From positions 24,087 through 88,086 of the forward strand of contig NZ_QTPP01000032.1 in assembly GCF_003853415.1 (NCBI RefSeq): a stretch of DNA of 64,000 nucleotides, in the 5' to 3' direction. Under the pieces are notes generated by a model. It made no database searches, was not told the DNA's origin, and saw nothing but the letters and a program-made list of their open reading frames with translations. The position numbers were made by a program, and so were the translations under genes. Position 1 is the first letter of the stretch, and each line of letters opens with the position of its first letter. This stretch comes from Burkholderia sp. Bp9142 (lineage in GTDB: Bacteria > Pseudomonadota > Gammaproteobacteria > Burkholderiales > Burkholderiaceae). Below, one piece after another: positions 27,167 to 38,205 of the stretch.

Positions 27167-28009
27167 TCAGCCGGGCCGGCGGCCGCCTGTCGTGCGTTCG
27201 ATCGCGGCCAGATCGGTGAGCGATTCGACCGCGACGAAGCCGCGCGACACGAGCAGCGCGCGGACCGCTTCGGCTTGGTCGTAGCCGTGCTCGATCCAGA
27301 GCGTGCCGCCCGGTTTCAGGTAGGCGCCGGCGCCCGCGACGATCGTGCGGATCGCGCTCAGGCCGTCGGCGTCGTCGGTGAGCGCGCCGCGCGGCTCGAA
27401 GCGCAGGTCGCCCTGCGCGAGGTGCGGATCGTGCCGTGCGATGTACGGCGGGTTGCTGACGATCGTGTCGAACGCGAGCGCCGGGTCGAGCGCGGCGTAC
27501 CAGTCGCTCTGCAGCCAGTGCAGCGGGCCGCCGGGGCGGCGCGCGTCGAGCAGCTTGTCCGCGTTGCGCTGCGCGACGTCGAGCGCGGCCGATGAACGGT
27601 CGAGCGCCCAAACGCGTGCGTCAGGCCGTTCCGCCGCGATCGACACGGCGATCGCGCCGCTGCCGGTGCCGAGATCGAGCACGGCCGGATGCGGCCGTCC
27701 GTCGATCGCGTCGAGCGCGGCTTCGACGAGCAGCTCGGTTTCCGGGCGCGGGATCAGCACGTCGGGCGTCACGTCGAACGGCCGGCCGAAGAACTCGCGC
27801 ATCCCGACGAGCTGCGCGACCGGCTCGCCGGCCACGCGGCGCGCTTCGAGTGCGCGGAAGCGCTCGATCGCGGCGGGCTCGAGCGGGGCGTCGCCGCGCG
27901 TGATGAGTTGCGTTCGGGTCCAGCCGAGCGCGTACGCGAGCAGCACGCGTGCATCGACCGGGTCGAGCGGCGATGCGCGCAGCAGGTCGTCGGCGGTGGT
28001 GTCGGGCAT
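27167..28009 (-). CDS. prmC: Release factor glutamine N5-methyltransferase PrmC
   Basis: 280 residues. The N-terminal helical domain contains LLAYALGWTRTQLITR. The SAM-binding motif DLGTGSGAIAVSIA is followed by the catalytic NPPYIARHDPHL. PrmC methylates the Gln of the GGQ motif in release factors RF1 and RF2. It is encoded seven bases downstream of prfA, its substrate, which is the usual arrangement. The EFFGR-like FGRPFDVTPDVLIPRPETE motif for RF docking is present. Cytoplasmic. Confidence 0.97.
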   Translation of the reverse strand: MPDTTADDLLRASPLDPVDARVLLAYALGWTRTQLITRGDAPLEPAAIERFRALEARRVAGEPVAQLVGMREFFGRPFDVTPDVLIPRPETELLVEAALDAIDGRPHPAVLDLGTGSGAIAVSIAAERPDARVWALDRSSAALDVAQRNADKLLDARRPGGPLHWLQSDWYAALDPALAFDTIVSNPPYIARHDPHLAQGDLRFEPRGALTDDADGLSAIRTIVAGAGAYLKPGGTLWIEHGYDQAEAVRALLVSRGFVAVESLTDLAAIERTTGGRRPG

Positions 28010-28016
28010 CGCGGCC

Positions 28017-29099
28017 TCAGTCGGTGTCGCCGAGCGACGCGAGCAGTTCGGCCTGGTGCTCGCTGACGAGCGCGCTGATCAGTTCGTCGAGATCGCCGTC
28101 CATCAGCGCCTCGAGCCGGTACAGCGTCAGGTTGATCCGGTGGTCGGTCATCCGGCCCTGCGGGAAGTTGTACGTGCGGATCCGTTCCGAGCGGTCGCCG
28201 GAACCGATCAGGCTCTTGCGCGTCGCCGCTTCCTTCGCGTGCTGCTCGTGATACTGCTTGTCCTTGATCCGCGCGGCGAGCACCTTCAGCGCGCGATCCT
28301 TGTTCTTGTGCTGCGAACGGTCGTCCTGGCACTCCACGACGATCCCGGTCGGGATGTGCGTGACGCGCACCGCCGAGTCGGTCTTGTTGATGTGCTGGCC
28401 GCCCGCGCCCGACGCGCGGAACGTGTCGATCCGCAGGTCGGCCGGGTTGATCTCGACCTCGCCGATCTCGTCGGCTTCCGGCATCACGGCGACCGTGCAG
28501 GCGGACGTGTGGATGCGCCCCTGCGTCTCGGTTGCCGGCACGCGCTGCACGCGATGGCCGCCCGATTCGAACTTCAGGCGCGAGTACGCGCCCTGGCCCG
28601 CGATCCGCACGATCACTTCCTTGTAGCCGCCGAGATCCGACGGGCTTTCCGACATCATCTCGACCTGCCAGCGCCGGCGTTCCGCGAAGCGCAGGTACAT
28701 GCGCAGCAGGTCGCCCGCGAACAGCGCCGATTCGTCGCCGCCGGTGCCCGCGCGAATTTCGAGGAAGATGTTGCGGTCGTCGTTCGGGTCCTTCGGCAGC
28801 AGCATCTTCTGCAACTCGCCTTCCAGACGGATCATGCGCTCACGTGCGCTGCGAATCTCGTCTTCGGCGAAATCGCGCATCGATGCATCGGAGACCAACT
28901 CCTGCGCGGCCGTCTCGTCGCTGCGCGACTGGCGCCACAGCGCGTACTGCTCGACGACCGGGCCGAGTTCCGCGTGTTCGCGCGTCAGCTTGCGGTACTG
29001 GTCGAGATCGGCCGTGACGTTTTCGCGGCTCAGCAGGTCGTTCAGTTCGGCCAGCCGGATAGACAGCTGGTCGAGCTTGCGTTGCATGCTCGTCTTCAT
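28017..29099 (-). CDS. prfA: Peptide chain release factor 1
   Basis: 360 residues, the normal RF1 length. The peptidyl-hydrolysis motif GGQ is at 233-235 (GAGGQHINKTDSA), and the stop-codon-reading tripeptide PAT is in QRVPATETQGR, which specifies UAA/UAG. RF1 releases finished chains at the ribosome. It is encoded between hemA (81 bases upstream) and prmC (seven bases downstream). This hemA-prfA-prmC order is conserved widely in proteobacteria. The start MKTSMQRKLDQL has an internal Met alternative at codon 5. Confidence 0.98.
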   Translation of the reverse strand: MKTSMQRKLDQLSIRLAELNDLLSRENVTADLDQYRKLTREHAELGPVVEQYALWRQSRSDETAAQELVSDASMRDFAEDEIRSARERMIRLEGELQKMLLPKDPNDDRNIFLEIRAGTGGDESALFAGDLLRMYLRFAERRRWQVEMMSESPSDLGGYKEVIVRIAGQGAYSRLKFESGGHRVQRVPATETQGRIHTSACTVAVMPEADEIGEVEINPADLRIDTFRASGAGGQHINKTDSAVRVTHIPTGIVVECQDDRSQHKNKDRALKVLAARIKDKQYHEQHAKEAATRKSLIGSGDRSERIRTYNFPQGRMTDHRINLTLYRLEALMDGDLDELISALVSEHQAELLASLGDTD

Positions 29100-29180
29100 G
29101 GTGTGGAGCGGCGCTCCCGGGCAAGGGTATTCGGAAAGGATAGGCCGGCTCGCGGCCGGCGGCAGGGCAACCGGCCGGCG

Positions 29181-30479
29181 CTAGTGGCCGGACTGGTCGT
29201 TCGAGCGCGGCGCGTGCTGGTAGAAGCCGCGCATCATGTCGATCAGCGAATCGCGGTCGGTGCCGTTCACGCGGTTGAGCGCGCTCGTCGGGCCGTGGAT
29301 CAGCTTGTTGGTGAGCGCCTGCGACAGCGCTTCGAGGACGGCGGCCGGATCGTCGCCGCGCGCGAGCAGCTTCTGCGCCTTCTCGACTTCCGCGCGGCGC
29401 AGCGCGTCGGCCTGCGTATGCATGTGACGGATCACCGGCACGACGCTGCGCGTGTCGAGCCATTGCATGAAATTCTGTACACGCGTCTCGATGATCGTCT
29501 CGGCCTGCGCGACCGCGGCCTGGCGCGATGCGTTGCCTTCGCGCACGATCGCGCCGAGATCGTCGACGGTGTAGAGGAATATGTCCTTCAGCTTGCCGAC
29601 TTCCGGCTCGATGTCGCGCGGCACCGCGAGGTCGACCATGAAGATCGGCCGGTGGCGGCGCGCCTTCACCGCGCGCTCGACCGCGCCGAGGCCGATGATC
29701 GGCAGCGTGGACGCGGTGCACGACACGATGATGTCGAACTCGTGCATCCGGGCCGGCAGGTCCGACAGCGGCATCGCGTGGCCGTTGAAGCGTTCGGCGA
29801 GCCGCTGGCCGCGTTCGGCCGTGCGGTTCGCGATGACGAGTTCGCGTGGGCTCTGCGCGGCGAAGTGCGTCGCGCACAGCTCGATCATCTCGCCGGCGCC
29901 GATGAACAGCACACGCTGATCCGACACCTTTTCGAAGATGCGCTGCGCGAGACGCACCGCTGCGGCGGCCATCGACACTGACTGCGCGCCGATCTCGGTC
30001 GTGCCGCGCACTTCCTTCGCGACGGCGAACGTGCGCTGGAACAGCTGGTTCAGATAGGTGCCGAGCGCGCCGGCTTCCGTCGCGGTGCGCACGGCGTCCT
30101 TCATCTGGCCCAGAATCTGTGTTTCGCCGAGTACCATCGAATCGAGGCCCGACGCGACGCGGAATGCGTGCCGGACCGCTTCCGACTGTGGCAGCGCATA
30201 GACGTGCGGCGCGAGTTCGTCGACCGGAATCTGGTGGTACTCCGACAGCCAGCGAATTGCCCCCTCGCGCGCGGCCCGATCGTCGGTCGCGCAGTAGAGT
30301 TCGGTGCGGTTGCAGGTCGAGAGGATCGCCGCTTCGGGCGCATTGGGCGCCTGGGGGCCGAGGAATACGTTCTTGAACGTGACGAGAGCCGGCTTGATTT
30401 GCTCGAGCGGAAACGCCACGCGTTCGCGCAGGGCGACAGGCGCAGTGTGGTGATTGATTCCGATCGTGAGGAGTTGCAT
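29181..30479 (-). CDS. hemA: Glutamyl-tRNA reductase
   Basis: 432 residues. The catalytic Cys56 sits in LSTCNRTELYC, and the N-terminus MQLLTIGINHHTAPVALRERV is typical. The NADPH domain has VLFIGAGEMIELC, and a dimerisation helix is at the C-terminus. It reduces glutamyl-tRNA to glutamate-1-semialdehyde, the first committed step of tetrapyrrole synthesis by the C5 route. A TATAAT box on the minus strand at 30505-30510 implies transcription starting ~20 bases before the ATG, independent of the upstream response-regulator gene. Confidence 0.98.
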   Translation of the reverse strand: MQLLTIGINHHTAPVALRERVAFPLEQIKPALVTFKNVFLGPQAPNAPEAAILSTCNRTELYCATDDRAAREGAIRWLSEYHQIPVDELAPHVYALPQSEAVRHAFRVASGLDSMVLGETQILGQMKDAVRTATEAGALGTYLNQLFQRTFAVAKEVRGTTEIGAQSVSMAAAAVRLAQRIFEKVSDQRVLFIGAGEMIELCATHFAAQSPRELVIANRTAERGQRLAERFNGHAMPLSDLPARMHEFDIIVSCTASTLPIIGLGAVERAVKARRHRPIFMVDLAVPRDIEPEVGKLKDIFLYTVDDLGAIVREGNASRQAAVAQAETIIETRVQNFMQWLDTRSVVPVIRHMHTQADALRRAEVEKAQKLLARGDDPAAVLEALSQALTNKLIHGPTSALNRVNGTDRDSLIDMMRGFYQHAPRSNDQSGH

Positions 30480-30504
30480 ATCGAGGGCTATCGTTTAGCC
30501 CCAT

Positions 30505-30510
30505 ATTATA
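30505..30510 (-). promoter_or_regulatory. Consensus -10 box of hemA
   Basis: TATAAT on the minus strand overlaps the stop codon of the response-regulator gene (30506-30508). No good -35 match is seen at 17 bases. Confidence 0.5.
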
Positions 30511-31267
30511 GCGTTTCAGCGATTTCCTCACTCGCTGCATACCGGGCATCAGCGTGGCGTGGCCTCGAATTCGGGGGCTCGATCGGCACGCGGTCGAGCT
30601 GATAGCCGTAGCCGTAGAGCGGCAGAAGCCGGTAGCCACGCTCCGGAAGCAGCTGCAGCTTGCTGCGCAGCCGCGACGCGTGGGTGTCGAGCGTGCGCGA
30701 CTTCATGTCGCGGCGGCGGGCCCAAACGGTTTCGAGGATATGAGCGCGCGACACGGGCCGGGACAGGTTCGCGAACAGCAGCTGCGCGAAGCGGAACTCC
30801 TTCGGCGTGAGCGCGACGACCGCGTCGCCGAAGCGCACGAGGCTGTGGGTCGCATCGAATGCGTATTCTCCATACATTTCGCGCGAGCGATTCGGCGGCC
30901 GCCGGACTCCGGCGCGCCGGCTCAGCGCATTGACCCGTGCGAGCAGCTCGGGCCCGCTCACCGGGCGCACGAGACAGTCGTCGGCGCCCGCGTGCAGGCA
31001 CGACACGACTTCGCTTTCGCGCGGCAGCTGCATCACGGCGATGGCCGGCAGCCCGGGCAGGATCGCCTGCGCCCGCGGAATGACTTCCTCGGCCGGCTGG
31101 TCGCCGGCCCAGTTGCCGGTGATCAGCATGTCGCAGGTATCGGTGGCGAGCCACTCGAAGAACGCCGCGCTGGACGGAAACGCGTGGCACACATGACCGC
31201 CGGCGAAGAGCAGGCGGTTCAGGAGCGCAGCATGACGCGCCTCCGGATCGATCAGGGCGATTCGCAT
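30506..31267 (-). CDS. OmpR-type regulator with degenerate receiver domain
   Basis: 253 residues from ATG 31267; the frame extends upstream to 31501 without plausible protein. The receiver half (1-115) starts MRIALIDPEARHA, but the strand-3 segment where the phospho-Asp should lie reads DMLITGNWAGD, with no Asp at the expected place. The usual Lys near the end is Arg (DDCLVRPVS). The C-terminal half is a winged helix of the OmpR/PhoB class (LTPKEFRFAQLLFANL, VSRAHILETVWA, LDTHASRLRSKL). It is therefore probably not controlled by ordinary phosphorylation. No sensor kinase is adjacent. Confidence 0.88.
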   Translation of the reverse strand: MRIALIDPEARHAALLNRLLFAGGHVCHAFPSSAAFFEWLATDTCDMLITGNWAGDQPAEEVIPRAQAILPGLPAIAVMQLPRESEVVSCLHAGADDCLVRPVSGPELLARVNALSRRAGVRRPPNRSREMYGEYAFDATHSLVRFGDAVVALTPKEFRFAQLLFANLSRPVSRAHILETVWARRRDMKSRTLDTHASRLRSKLQLLPERGYRLLPLYGYGYQLDRVPIEPPNSRPRHADARYAASEEIAETL

Positions 31268-31438
31268 GAGGATTTCTTCAATACGGCTGCCGGTGCGCGC
31301 TTGCCATAACGTCGGGACGGCCCCTACACTCGAATGTTCGCGGCGCCCGGCTGGTCTCGGGTTCGATGGATGAATCGATGCTAGCCGCTGGCAACGTTCA
31401 CGCCTATGGGACGAATCTGAATTTATGGAAGGCGTCGA

Positions 31439-31693
31439 ATGAACTGGTTTGGAATTCTTGTCCTGGGAGCGTCTGTCGGGCTGTTCGGCCGGTGGCTGCA
31501 TCCGATGCGGCGCACGGGCCGGCCGGCATGGTGGATCGTGGTGCTGGTCGGCATCGCAGGCGCCGCCGCCGCGCGCATGGCCGGCAACCTCTCCGGACTG
31601 TTTTACGATGGCGAAACGCTCGAATGGCCGGTCTGCACCGCTGTCGCGTTCCTCGCCGTAGCCGTGACGGTCGCCCTGTCGGCCCGTCGCTGA
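31439..31693 (+). CDS. Small three-helix membrane protein, GlsB/YeaQ-like
   Basis: 84 residues with three hydrophobic segments (about 2-18, 31-48 and 64-80) joined by short loops with Arg/Trp. The start at 31439 follows GGAAGG. Size and helix pattern recall the GlsB/YeaQ/YmgE transglycosylase-associated family, whose function is unknown and often stress-related, but the diagnostic Gly-rich motif is weak. It is 18 bases before the aminopeptidase P gene, so translational or transcriptional coupling is likely. Confidence 0.7.
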   Translation: MNWFGILVLGASVGLFGRWLHPMRRTGRPAWWIVVLVGIAGAAAARMAGNLSGLFYDGETLEWPVCTAVAFLAVAVTVALSARR

Positions 31694-31711
31694 AAGCTCT
31701 CAGGTGAAATC

Positions 31712-33526
31712 ATGAATGCCCGTCTCCCCGAAGTCTCGCCGGTGCCGGCACGCCTCGCGCTGCTGCGCGGCGCGATGGTCCGCGAGGACCTGGCCGCCTA
31801 TCTCGTGCCGTCCGCCGATCCTCACCTGTCCGAGTATCTGCCCGAACGCTGGCAGGCGCGCCGCTGGCTGTCCGGTTTCACGGGCTCGGTCGGCACGCTG
31901 GTCGTGACCGCGGATTTCGCGGGCTTGTGGGTCGACAGCCGTTACTGGGTGCAGGCCGAGGCCGAACTCGCCGGCACGGGCGTCCAGCTGATGAAGATGA
32001 CGGGCGGGCAGCAGAGCGCGCCGCACGTCGACTGGCTCGCGCAGAACGTGCTGGCCGGTGCGACGGTCGGCGTCGACGGCGCCGTGCTCGGTGTCGCGGC
32101 GGCACGCGCGCTGACGGCCGCGCTGAGAGCGCGCGGCATCGCGCTGCGCACCGATCTCGACCTGCTCGACGCGATCTGGCCGGAGCGCCCGGGGCTGCCG
32201 GGCGACGCGGTGTTCGAGCACGTGGCGCCGCAGGCCGACGCGACGCGCGCGAGCAAGCTCGCCGAAGTGCGCCGCGCGATGCACGCGCAGGGCGCGCAAT
32301 GGCATTTCGTGTCGACGCTCGACGATCTCGCGTGGCTGTTCAACCTGCGCGGCGCCGACGTCAACTTCAATCCCGTGTTCGTCGCGCACGCGATGATCGG
32401 CGCCGATCGCGCGACGCTGTTCGTCGCCGACGGCAAGGTGTCGCCGGCACTGGCCGCGTCGCTCGCGCGGGACGGCGTCGAGGTCCGCGCGTACGACGCC
32501 GCGCGCGCATCGCTCGCGGCGCTGCCCGACGACGCGACGCTGCTGATCGATCCGCGCCGCGTGACCTTCGGCACGCTCGAGGCCGTGCCGGCCGGCGTGA
32601 AGCTGGTCGAGGCCGTGAACCCGTCGACGTTCGCGAAGTCGCGCAAGACGTCCGCCGAGATCGAGCACGTGCGCGTGACGATGGAGCACGACGGCGCCGC
32701 GCTCGCCGAATTCTTCGCGTGGTTCGAGCAGGCAGTGAACCGCGAGACGATCACCGAGCTGACGATCGAGGAAAAGCTCACCGCCGCGCGTGCACGGCGC
32801 CCCGGCTATGTGTCGGCGAGCTTTGCGACGATCGCCGGCTTCAATGCGAACGGTGCGATGCCGCATTACCACGCGACGCCCGAGTCGCACGCGACGATCG
32901 CCGGCGACGGCCTGCTGCTGATCGATTCGGGCGGCCAGTACACGACCGGCACCACCGACATCACGCGTGTCGTGCCGGTCGGCACGATCGGCGACCTGCA
33001 GCGCCGCGATTTCACGATCGTGCTGAAGTCGATGATGGCGCTGTCGCGCGCGCGCTTTCCGCGCGGCATCCGCTCGCCGATGCTCGATGCGATCGCGCGC
33101 GCGCCGATGTGGGCGGCGGGGCTCGACTACGGCCACGGCACCGGCCACGGTGTCGGTTACTTCCTGAACGTGCACGAGGGCCCGCAGGTCATCTCGCACT
33201 ACGCACCGGCCGAGCCGTACACGGCGATGGAAGAGGGGATGATCACGTCGATCGAGCCGGGCGTGTACCGGCCCGGCAAATGGGGCATCCGGATCGAGAA
33301 CCTGGTCGTGAACCGCGCGGGCGGACAGACCGAGTTCGGCGACTTCCTCGCATTCGAGACGCTCACGTTGTGCCCGATCGACACCCGCTGCGTGCTGATC
33401 GAGATGCTGCATGAAGAAGAGCGCGCGTGGCTGAACGCGTATCACGCGACCGTGCGCGAGCGTGTCGGCCGGCACGTGAGCGGCGACGCGAAGGCGTGGC
33501 TCGACGCGCGGACGCAGCCGATCTGA
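31712..33526 (+). CDS. Aminopeptidase P-family (M24) metallopeptidase
   Basis: 604 residues, the long three-domain form. Two creatinase-like N-terminal domains (about 1-150 and 160-310) precede the pita-bread M24 catalytic domain. Dinuclear-metal ligands are visible: LLLIDSGGQY and TTDITR (two Asp), HGTGHGVG (His), SIEPGVY and GIRIENLV (two Glu). It removes an N-terminal residue preceding proline. It is cytoplasmic, with no signal peptide. It follows the small membrane protein closely and precedes the cysteine hydrolase by 62 bases. Confidence 0.95.
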   Translation: MNARLPEVSPVPARLALLRGAMVREDLAAYLVPSADPHLSEYLPERWQARRWLSGFTGSVGTLVVTADFAGLWVDSRYWVQAEAELAGTGVQLMKMTGGQQSAPHVDWLAQNVLAGATVGVDGAVLGVAAARALTAALRARGIALRTDLDLLDAIWPERPGLPGDAVFEHVAPQADATRASKLAEVRRAMHAQGAQWHFVSTLDDLAWLFNLRGADVNFNPVFVAHAMIGADRATLFVADGKVSPALAASLARDGVEVRAYDAARASLAALPDDATLLIDPRRVTFGTLEAVPAGVKLVEAVNPSTFAKSRKTSAEIEHVRVTMEHDGAALAEFFAWFEQAVNRETITELTIEEKLTAARARRPGYVSASFATIAGFNANGAMPHYHATPESHATIAGDGLLLIDSGGQYTTGTTDITRVVPVGTIGDLQRRDFTIVLKSMMALSRARFPRGIRSPMLDAIARAPMWAAGLDYGHGTGHGVGYFLNVHEGPQVISHYAPAEPYTAMEEGMITSIEPGVYRPGKWGIRIENLVVNRAGGQTEFGDFLAFETLTLCPIDTRCVLIEMLHEEERAWLNAYHATVRERVGRHVSGDAKAWLDARTQPI

Positions 33527-33588
33527 CGCAACGCGCAAAGCGCGAAACCGGCCGCATGACGGCCGGACCATGACCGAGAGGGCAAGCG

Positions 33589-34140
33589 ATGGCAGATACC
33601 GCAGTGATCGTGATCGACATGCAGCGTGGGCTGGTGCAGCGGGCGCGGCCCGCGTACCGGCTCGACGACGTCGTGTCCGGCATCAACCGGCTGACGGCGG
33701 CGGCGCGCGCGGCGAACGCGCCCGTATGCTTCGTGCAGCACGACGGCGATGCGGACGACGACATCGTGCCCGGCACGCCCGGCTGGGAACTGCATGAGGC
33801 GCTGATCGTCGGCCGCGCCGACTGGCGCATCCGCAAGCAGATGAGCGATTCGTTCCACGACACGCCGCTCGCCGCGCAACTCGACGGGCGCGGCATCCGT
33901 TCGGTGCTGATCTGCGGCTATGCGACCGAGTTCTGCGTCGATTCGGCCGCGCGCCGCGCGGCACTGCTCGGCTACCGGACGACCGTCGTCTCCGACCTGC
34001 ACACGACGAACGAGCGCACGCACCTGTCGGCCGCGCAGATCGTCGCGCACCATCACTTCGTCTGGGAAAACAACACGCTGTCGGGCAATGCGGTGACGCC
34101 GCGTCCGCTCGCCGACGTGCTCGCCACGGAGTTCGCATGA
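33589..34140 (+). CDS. Isochorismatase-like cysteine hydrolase
   Basis: 183 residues. The catalytic Asp is in VIVIDMQRG near residue 11; the nucleophilic Cys is in GYATEFCVDSAAR, preceded by the cis-peptide-type ICGYA turn. The mid Lys region RIRKQMSDSF supplies the third catalytic residue. These enzymes hydrolyse amides such as nicotinamide, N-carbamoyl compounds or isochorismate; substrate identity is not evident. Its stop overlaps the next gene's start (ATGA), showing translational coupling to the HAD phosphatase. Confidence 0.92.
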   Translation: MADTAVIVIDMQRGLVQRARPAYRLDDVVSGINRLTAAARAANAPVCFVQHDGDADDDIVPGTPGWELHEALIVGRADWRIRKQMSDSFHDTPLAAQLDGRGIRSVLICGYATEFCVDSAARRAALLGYRTTVVSDLHTTNERTHLSAAQIVAHHHFVWENNTLSGNAVTPRPLADVLATEFA

Positions 34141-34760
34141 CGATCAAGGCGGTGGTGTTCGATTTCGGCGGCGTGCTGATCGACTGGAGCCCCGAGTACC
34201 TGTACCGGCAACTGATTCCGGATGAAGCCGAGCGCCGCTGGTTCCTCACGCACGTGTGCGCGATGGACTGGGTGATCCGCCAGGACGGCGGGCAGACGAT
34301 CGACGAGGGAACGCGCGAGCTCGTCGCGAAGTTTCCGGAGCACGAGGCGCTGATCCGCGCGTTCTACACGCGCTGGCACGAGATGATCGGCGGCGTGCTC
34401 GACGAAGGCGTTGCGCTCGTCGACCGGCTCGACGCGCAGGGGATGCCGCTCTTCGGGTTGACCAACTGGTCCGCGCAGACCTTTCCGTACGCATGGGACA
34501 ACTTCGCGGTGCTGCGGCGCTTCAAGGAGATCGTCGTGTCGGGCCGCGTGAAGCTCGTGAAACCCGATCCGGCGATCTACCGCGAAATGCATGCGCGGAT
34601 CGATCCGCATCTGCCGGGCATCGCGCCGCATGAACTCGTGTTCATCGACGACAACGCGAACAACGCCGCGGCCGCGACGGCGCTCGGCTGGCACGGCATT
34701 CATCACACGAGCGCGGCGGTGACCGAGGCGCGCTTGCGCGAACTGGGCGCGCTCGCGTAG
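34137..34760 (+). CDS. HAD-superfamily phosphatase, YihX-like
   Basis: 207 residues. Motif I is VVFDFGGVLIDW (nucleophile Asp9); the second position is Gly rather than Asp, as in the glucose-1-phosphatase-type YihX group. Motif II is LTNWSAQ, motif III is KPDPAIYRE (Lys), and motif IV is VFIDDNANN. A helical cap lies between residues 15 and 95. It is cytoplasmic, translationally coupled to the preceding hydrolase. The substrate is probably a sugar phosphate, from family knowledge only. Confidence 0.92.
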   Translation: MTIKAVVFDFGGVLIDWSPEYLYRQLIPDEAERRWFLTHVCAMDWVIRQDGGQTIDEGTRELVAKFPEHEALIRAFYTRWHEMIGGVLDEGVALVDRLDAQGMPLFGLTNWSAQTFPYAWDNFAVLRRFKEIVVSGRVKLVKPDPAIYREMHARIDPHLPGIAPHELVFIDDNANNAAAATALGWHGIHHTSAAVTEARLRELGALA

Positions 34761-34786
34761 GCGGCTGCCGAATCGCTGTCAGATAA

Positions 34787-34814
34787 AAAAAGCGGGCCAT
34801 CGAGCCCGCTTTTT
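34787..34814. terminator. Bidirectional intrinsic terminator
   Basis: AAAAAGCGGGC and GCCCGCTTTTT arms around a six-base loop, located between the convergent HAD and ettA genes. Confidence 0.88.
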
Positions 34815-34885
34815 CATTTTGCCGATCCGGAAGCTGCCGCTTTCGGCATCCGGCACCGCATTGCCGGATGCCCGGGCCGCAACGT

Positions 34886-36553
<1,668 letters not shown>

Positions 36554-36740
36554 TTGGTGTGAAAGTCAGAAGTGGTTGAGACTGCTGCGCAGCGCATGGG
36601 CGTGCGTGGCGTCGGGTGATTCGGTACGGAGCGTGCCGCGCGGGCGCGGCAGTGTCGCCGCGGGTTGGCGGCGCGAGCGCGTATTGTACTTCGCCGCCGG
36701 CTGCCGCTGGCACCGCGCAGGCCATTCGGCCGACCCGCGT

Positions 36741-37049
36741 TCACAGCCACGCGGCGACGCCGCCGTGCCCCGAGCAGGTGCCGTGCCGACGGCGGCTGAA
36801 GCTGTACGTGCCGTCGCGGCAGCGCGCGCTCGCGCCCTCGGGCACGCGGCCCGATTTCGAATGGGCCGGCGCATGGACGGTGTCGCCGTCGCGATTGCGG
36901 TACGTGTCGTGCCGGTCGAGGTCGGCTTCGTTGCCGTAGCCGGGCGACGCGCGATACGCGTGCACCGGAGGCGGCAGGGCGGCGCACGCAACGAACAGCG
37001 CGGCCGACAGGGTCGCGATGCGCGTCGTGCGGCGGAGCAGGGCAGGCAT
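36741..37049 (-). CDS. Secreted DUF3761 protein
   Basis: 102 residues from ATG 37049. A signal peptide of ~31 residues ends PPPVHA, predicting export. The mature domain reads NRDGDTVHAPAHSKSGRVPEG, then CRDGTYSFSRRRHGTCSGHGGVAAW, the DUF3761 pattern with two Cys likely to form a disulfide and several His. Function is unknown; similar short domains often occur in phage or secreted small proteins. Monocistronic. Longer frames extending upstream are shadows of LysR and are rejected. Confidence 0.85.
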   Translation of the reverse strand: MPALLRRTTRIATLSAALFVACAALPPPVHAYRASPGYGNEADLDRHDTYRNRDGDTVHAPAHSKSGRVPEGASARCRDGTYSFSRRRHGTCSGHGGVAAWL

Positions 37050-37156
37050 GGTCTCTCCGGATGTTGTTATCTGCTGTCGATCGCGGGTCGACGTCCCGGG
37101 CCGCATGTTAGCCGATCGGCTGAAGATCGGTGCCGCTGCCCTGCGGTGCGGCGAGG

Positions 37157-38074
37157 CTACGCCGCGCCGGTCATCGATGCCGCGCCGTCGGCCTGCGCGG
37201 CGTCGAGAATCCATCGGCGGAATGCCGCGACTTTCGCGCGCTCCGCATGATGCGGCGGATAGACGAGGTAGTACGCGAAGTCGTCGAGCCAGGCGACGTC
37301 GGCAAGCTGCACGAGCCGGCCGCTCGCGAGTTCGTTGCGTACCATCGCCGCCGGCAGCAGGCCGGCGCCCTGGCCGGCGAGGATCGCCTGCAGCAACAGG
37401 CCGGAATCGTCGAACGCGGGGCCGCGCGGCGGACCGAAATCGTCGATCCGCTGCGCGTCGAACCAGATGTGCCAGCCCTTGCGCTCGGCGTCGTGCAGAT
37501 GCGGCCATCCGGCCAGGTCGGCGGGCGTGGCCGGCAGGCCCAGCCGTGCGACGAGTGCCGGCGCTGCAAGCGCGACGATCTCCACCGTCAGCAGCCGTTC
37601 GCTGCACAGCCCGATGTAGCGGCCGAGGCCGTGGCGGATCGCGACGTCGACGCCGTCGCGCGAGAAGTCGGCGAGTGCGTGGCTCGCGACGATCTGCAGG
37701 TCGACGTCCGGGCACGCGTCACGGAACTGCGCGAGGCGCGGCACGAGCCACGCGGACGCGAAAAACGGCGTGACGCTCACCGTCAGCACGCCGCTGTCGG
37801 CGGTGCCCGACACGCGCTGCGATGCATCGGCGATCTGCCGGAACGCGTTGCGCACGGGCGGCAGGTAGTCGCGGCCCGCGGCGGTCAGCAGGATGCCGCG
37901 GTTCACGCGCTCGAACAGTTGCACGCCGAGGTGGGTCTCGAGCGTGCGGATCATCTGGCTCACCGCGCCGGGCGTGACCGACAACTCTTCCGCTGCAGAC
38001 TTCACCGACAGGTGGCGGGCGGCCGCCTCGAACGCACGCAGCGCGTTGAGAGGCGGCAGACGGGAACGGTTCAT
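37157..38074 (-). CDS. LysR-family transcriptional regulator, GcvA type
   Basis: 305 residues. The N-terminal winged helix has LPPLNALRAFEAAARHLSVKSAAEELSVTPGAVSQMIRTLE, as in GcvA/DsdC relatives, followed by LGVQLFERVNRG and a LysR substrate domain with TVSVTPFFASAWLVPRL. It is divergent from an MFS transporter, and the 13-base palindrome ATAGTTCAACTAT (38206-38218) lies between the two starts near the transporter. It probably activates that transporter in response to its substrate. The ligand is unknown. Confidence 0.93.
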   Translation of the reverse strand: MNRSRLPPLNALRAFEAAARHLSVKSAAEELSVTPGAVSQMIRTLETHLGVQLFERVNRGILLTAAGRDYLPPVRNAFRQIADASQRVSGTADSGVLTVSVTPFFASAWLVPRLAQFRDACPDVDLQIVASHALADFSRDGVDVAIRHGLGRYIGLCSERLLTVEIVALAAPALVARLGLPATPADLAGWPHLHDAERKGWHIWFDAQRIDDFGPPRGPAFDDSGLLLQAILAGQGAGLLPAAMVRNELASGRLVQLADVAWLDDFAYYLVYPPHHAERAKVAAFRRWILDAAQADGAASMTGAA

Positions 38075-38205
38075 TCAGTTTTTCTAAAGTGAAAGGCCGA
38101 CGAAATATCGTTTGAGGCGACGCGTACGCGCGAGTACCGTTACCGCAACGGATGGCATTGGATCGCATTCGTCGCGGCCGTCTTGCAGCGGTCGCTGCGA
38201 TCAAC

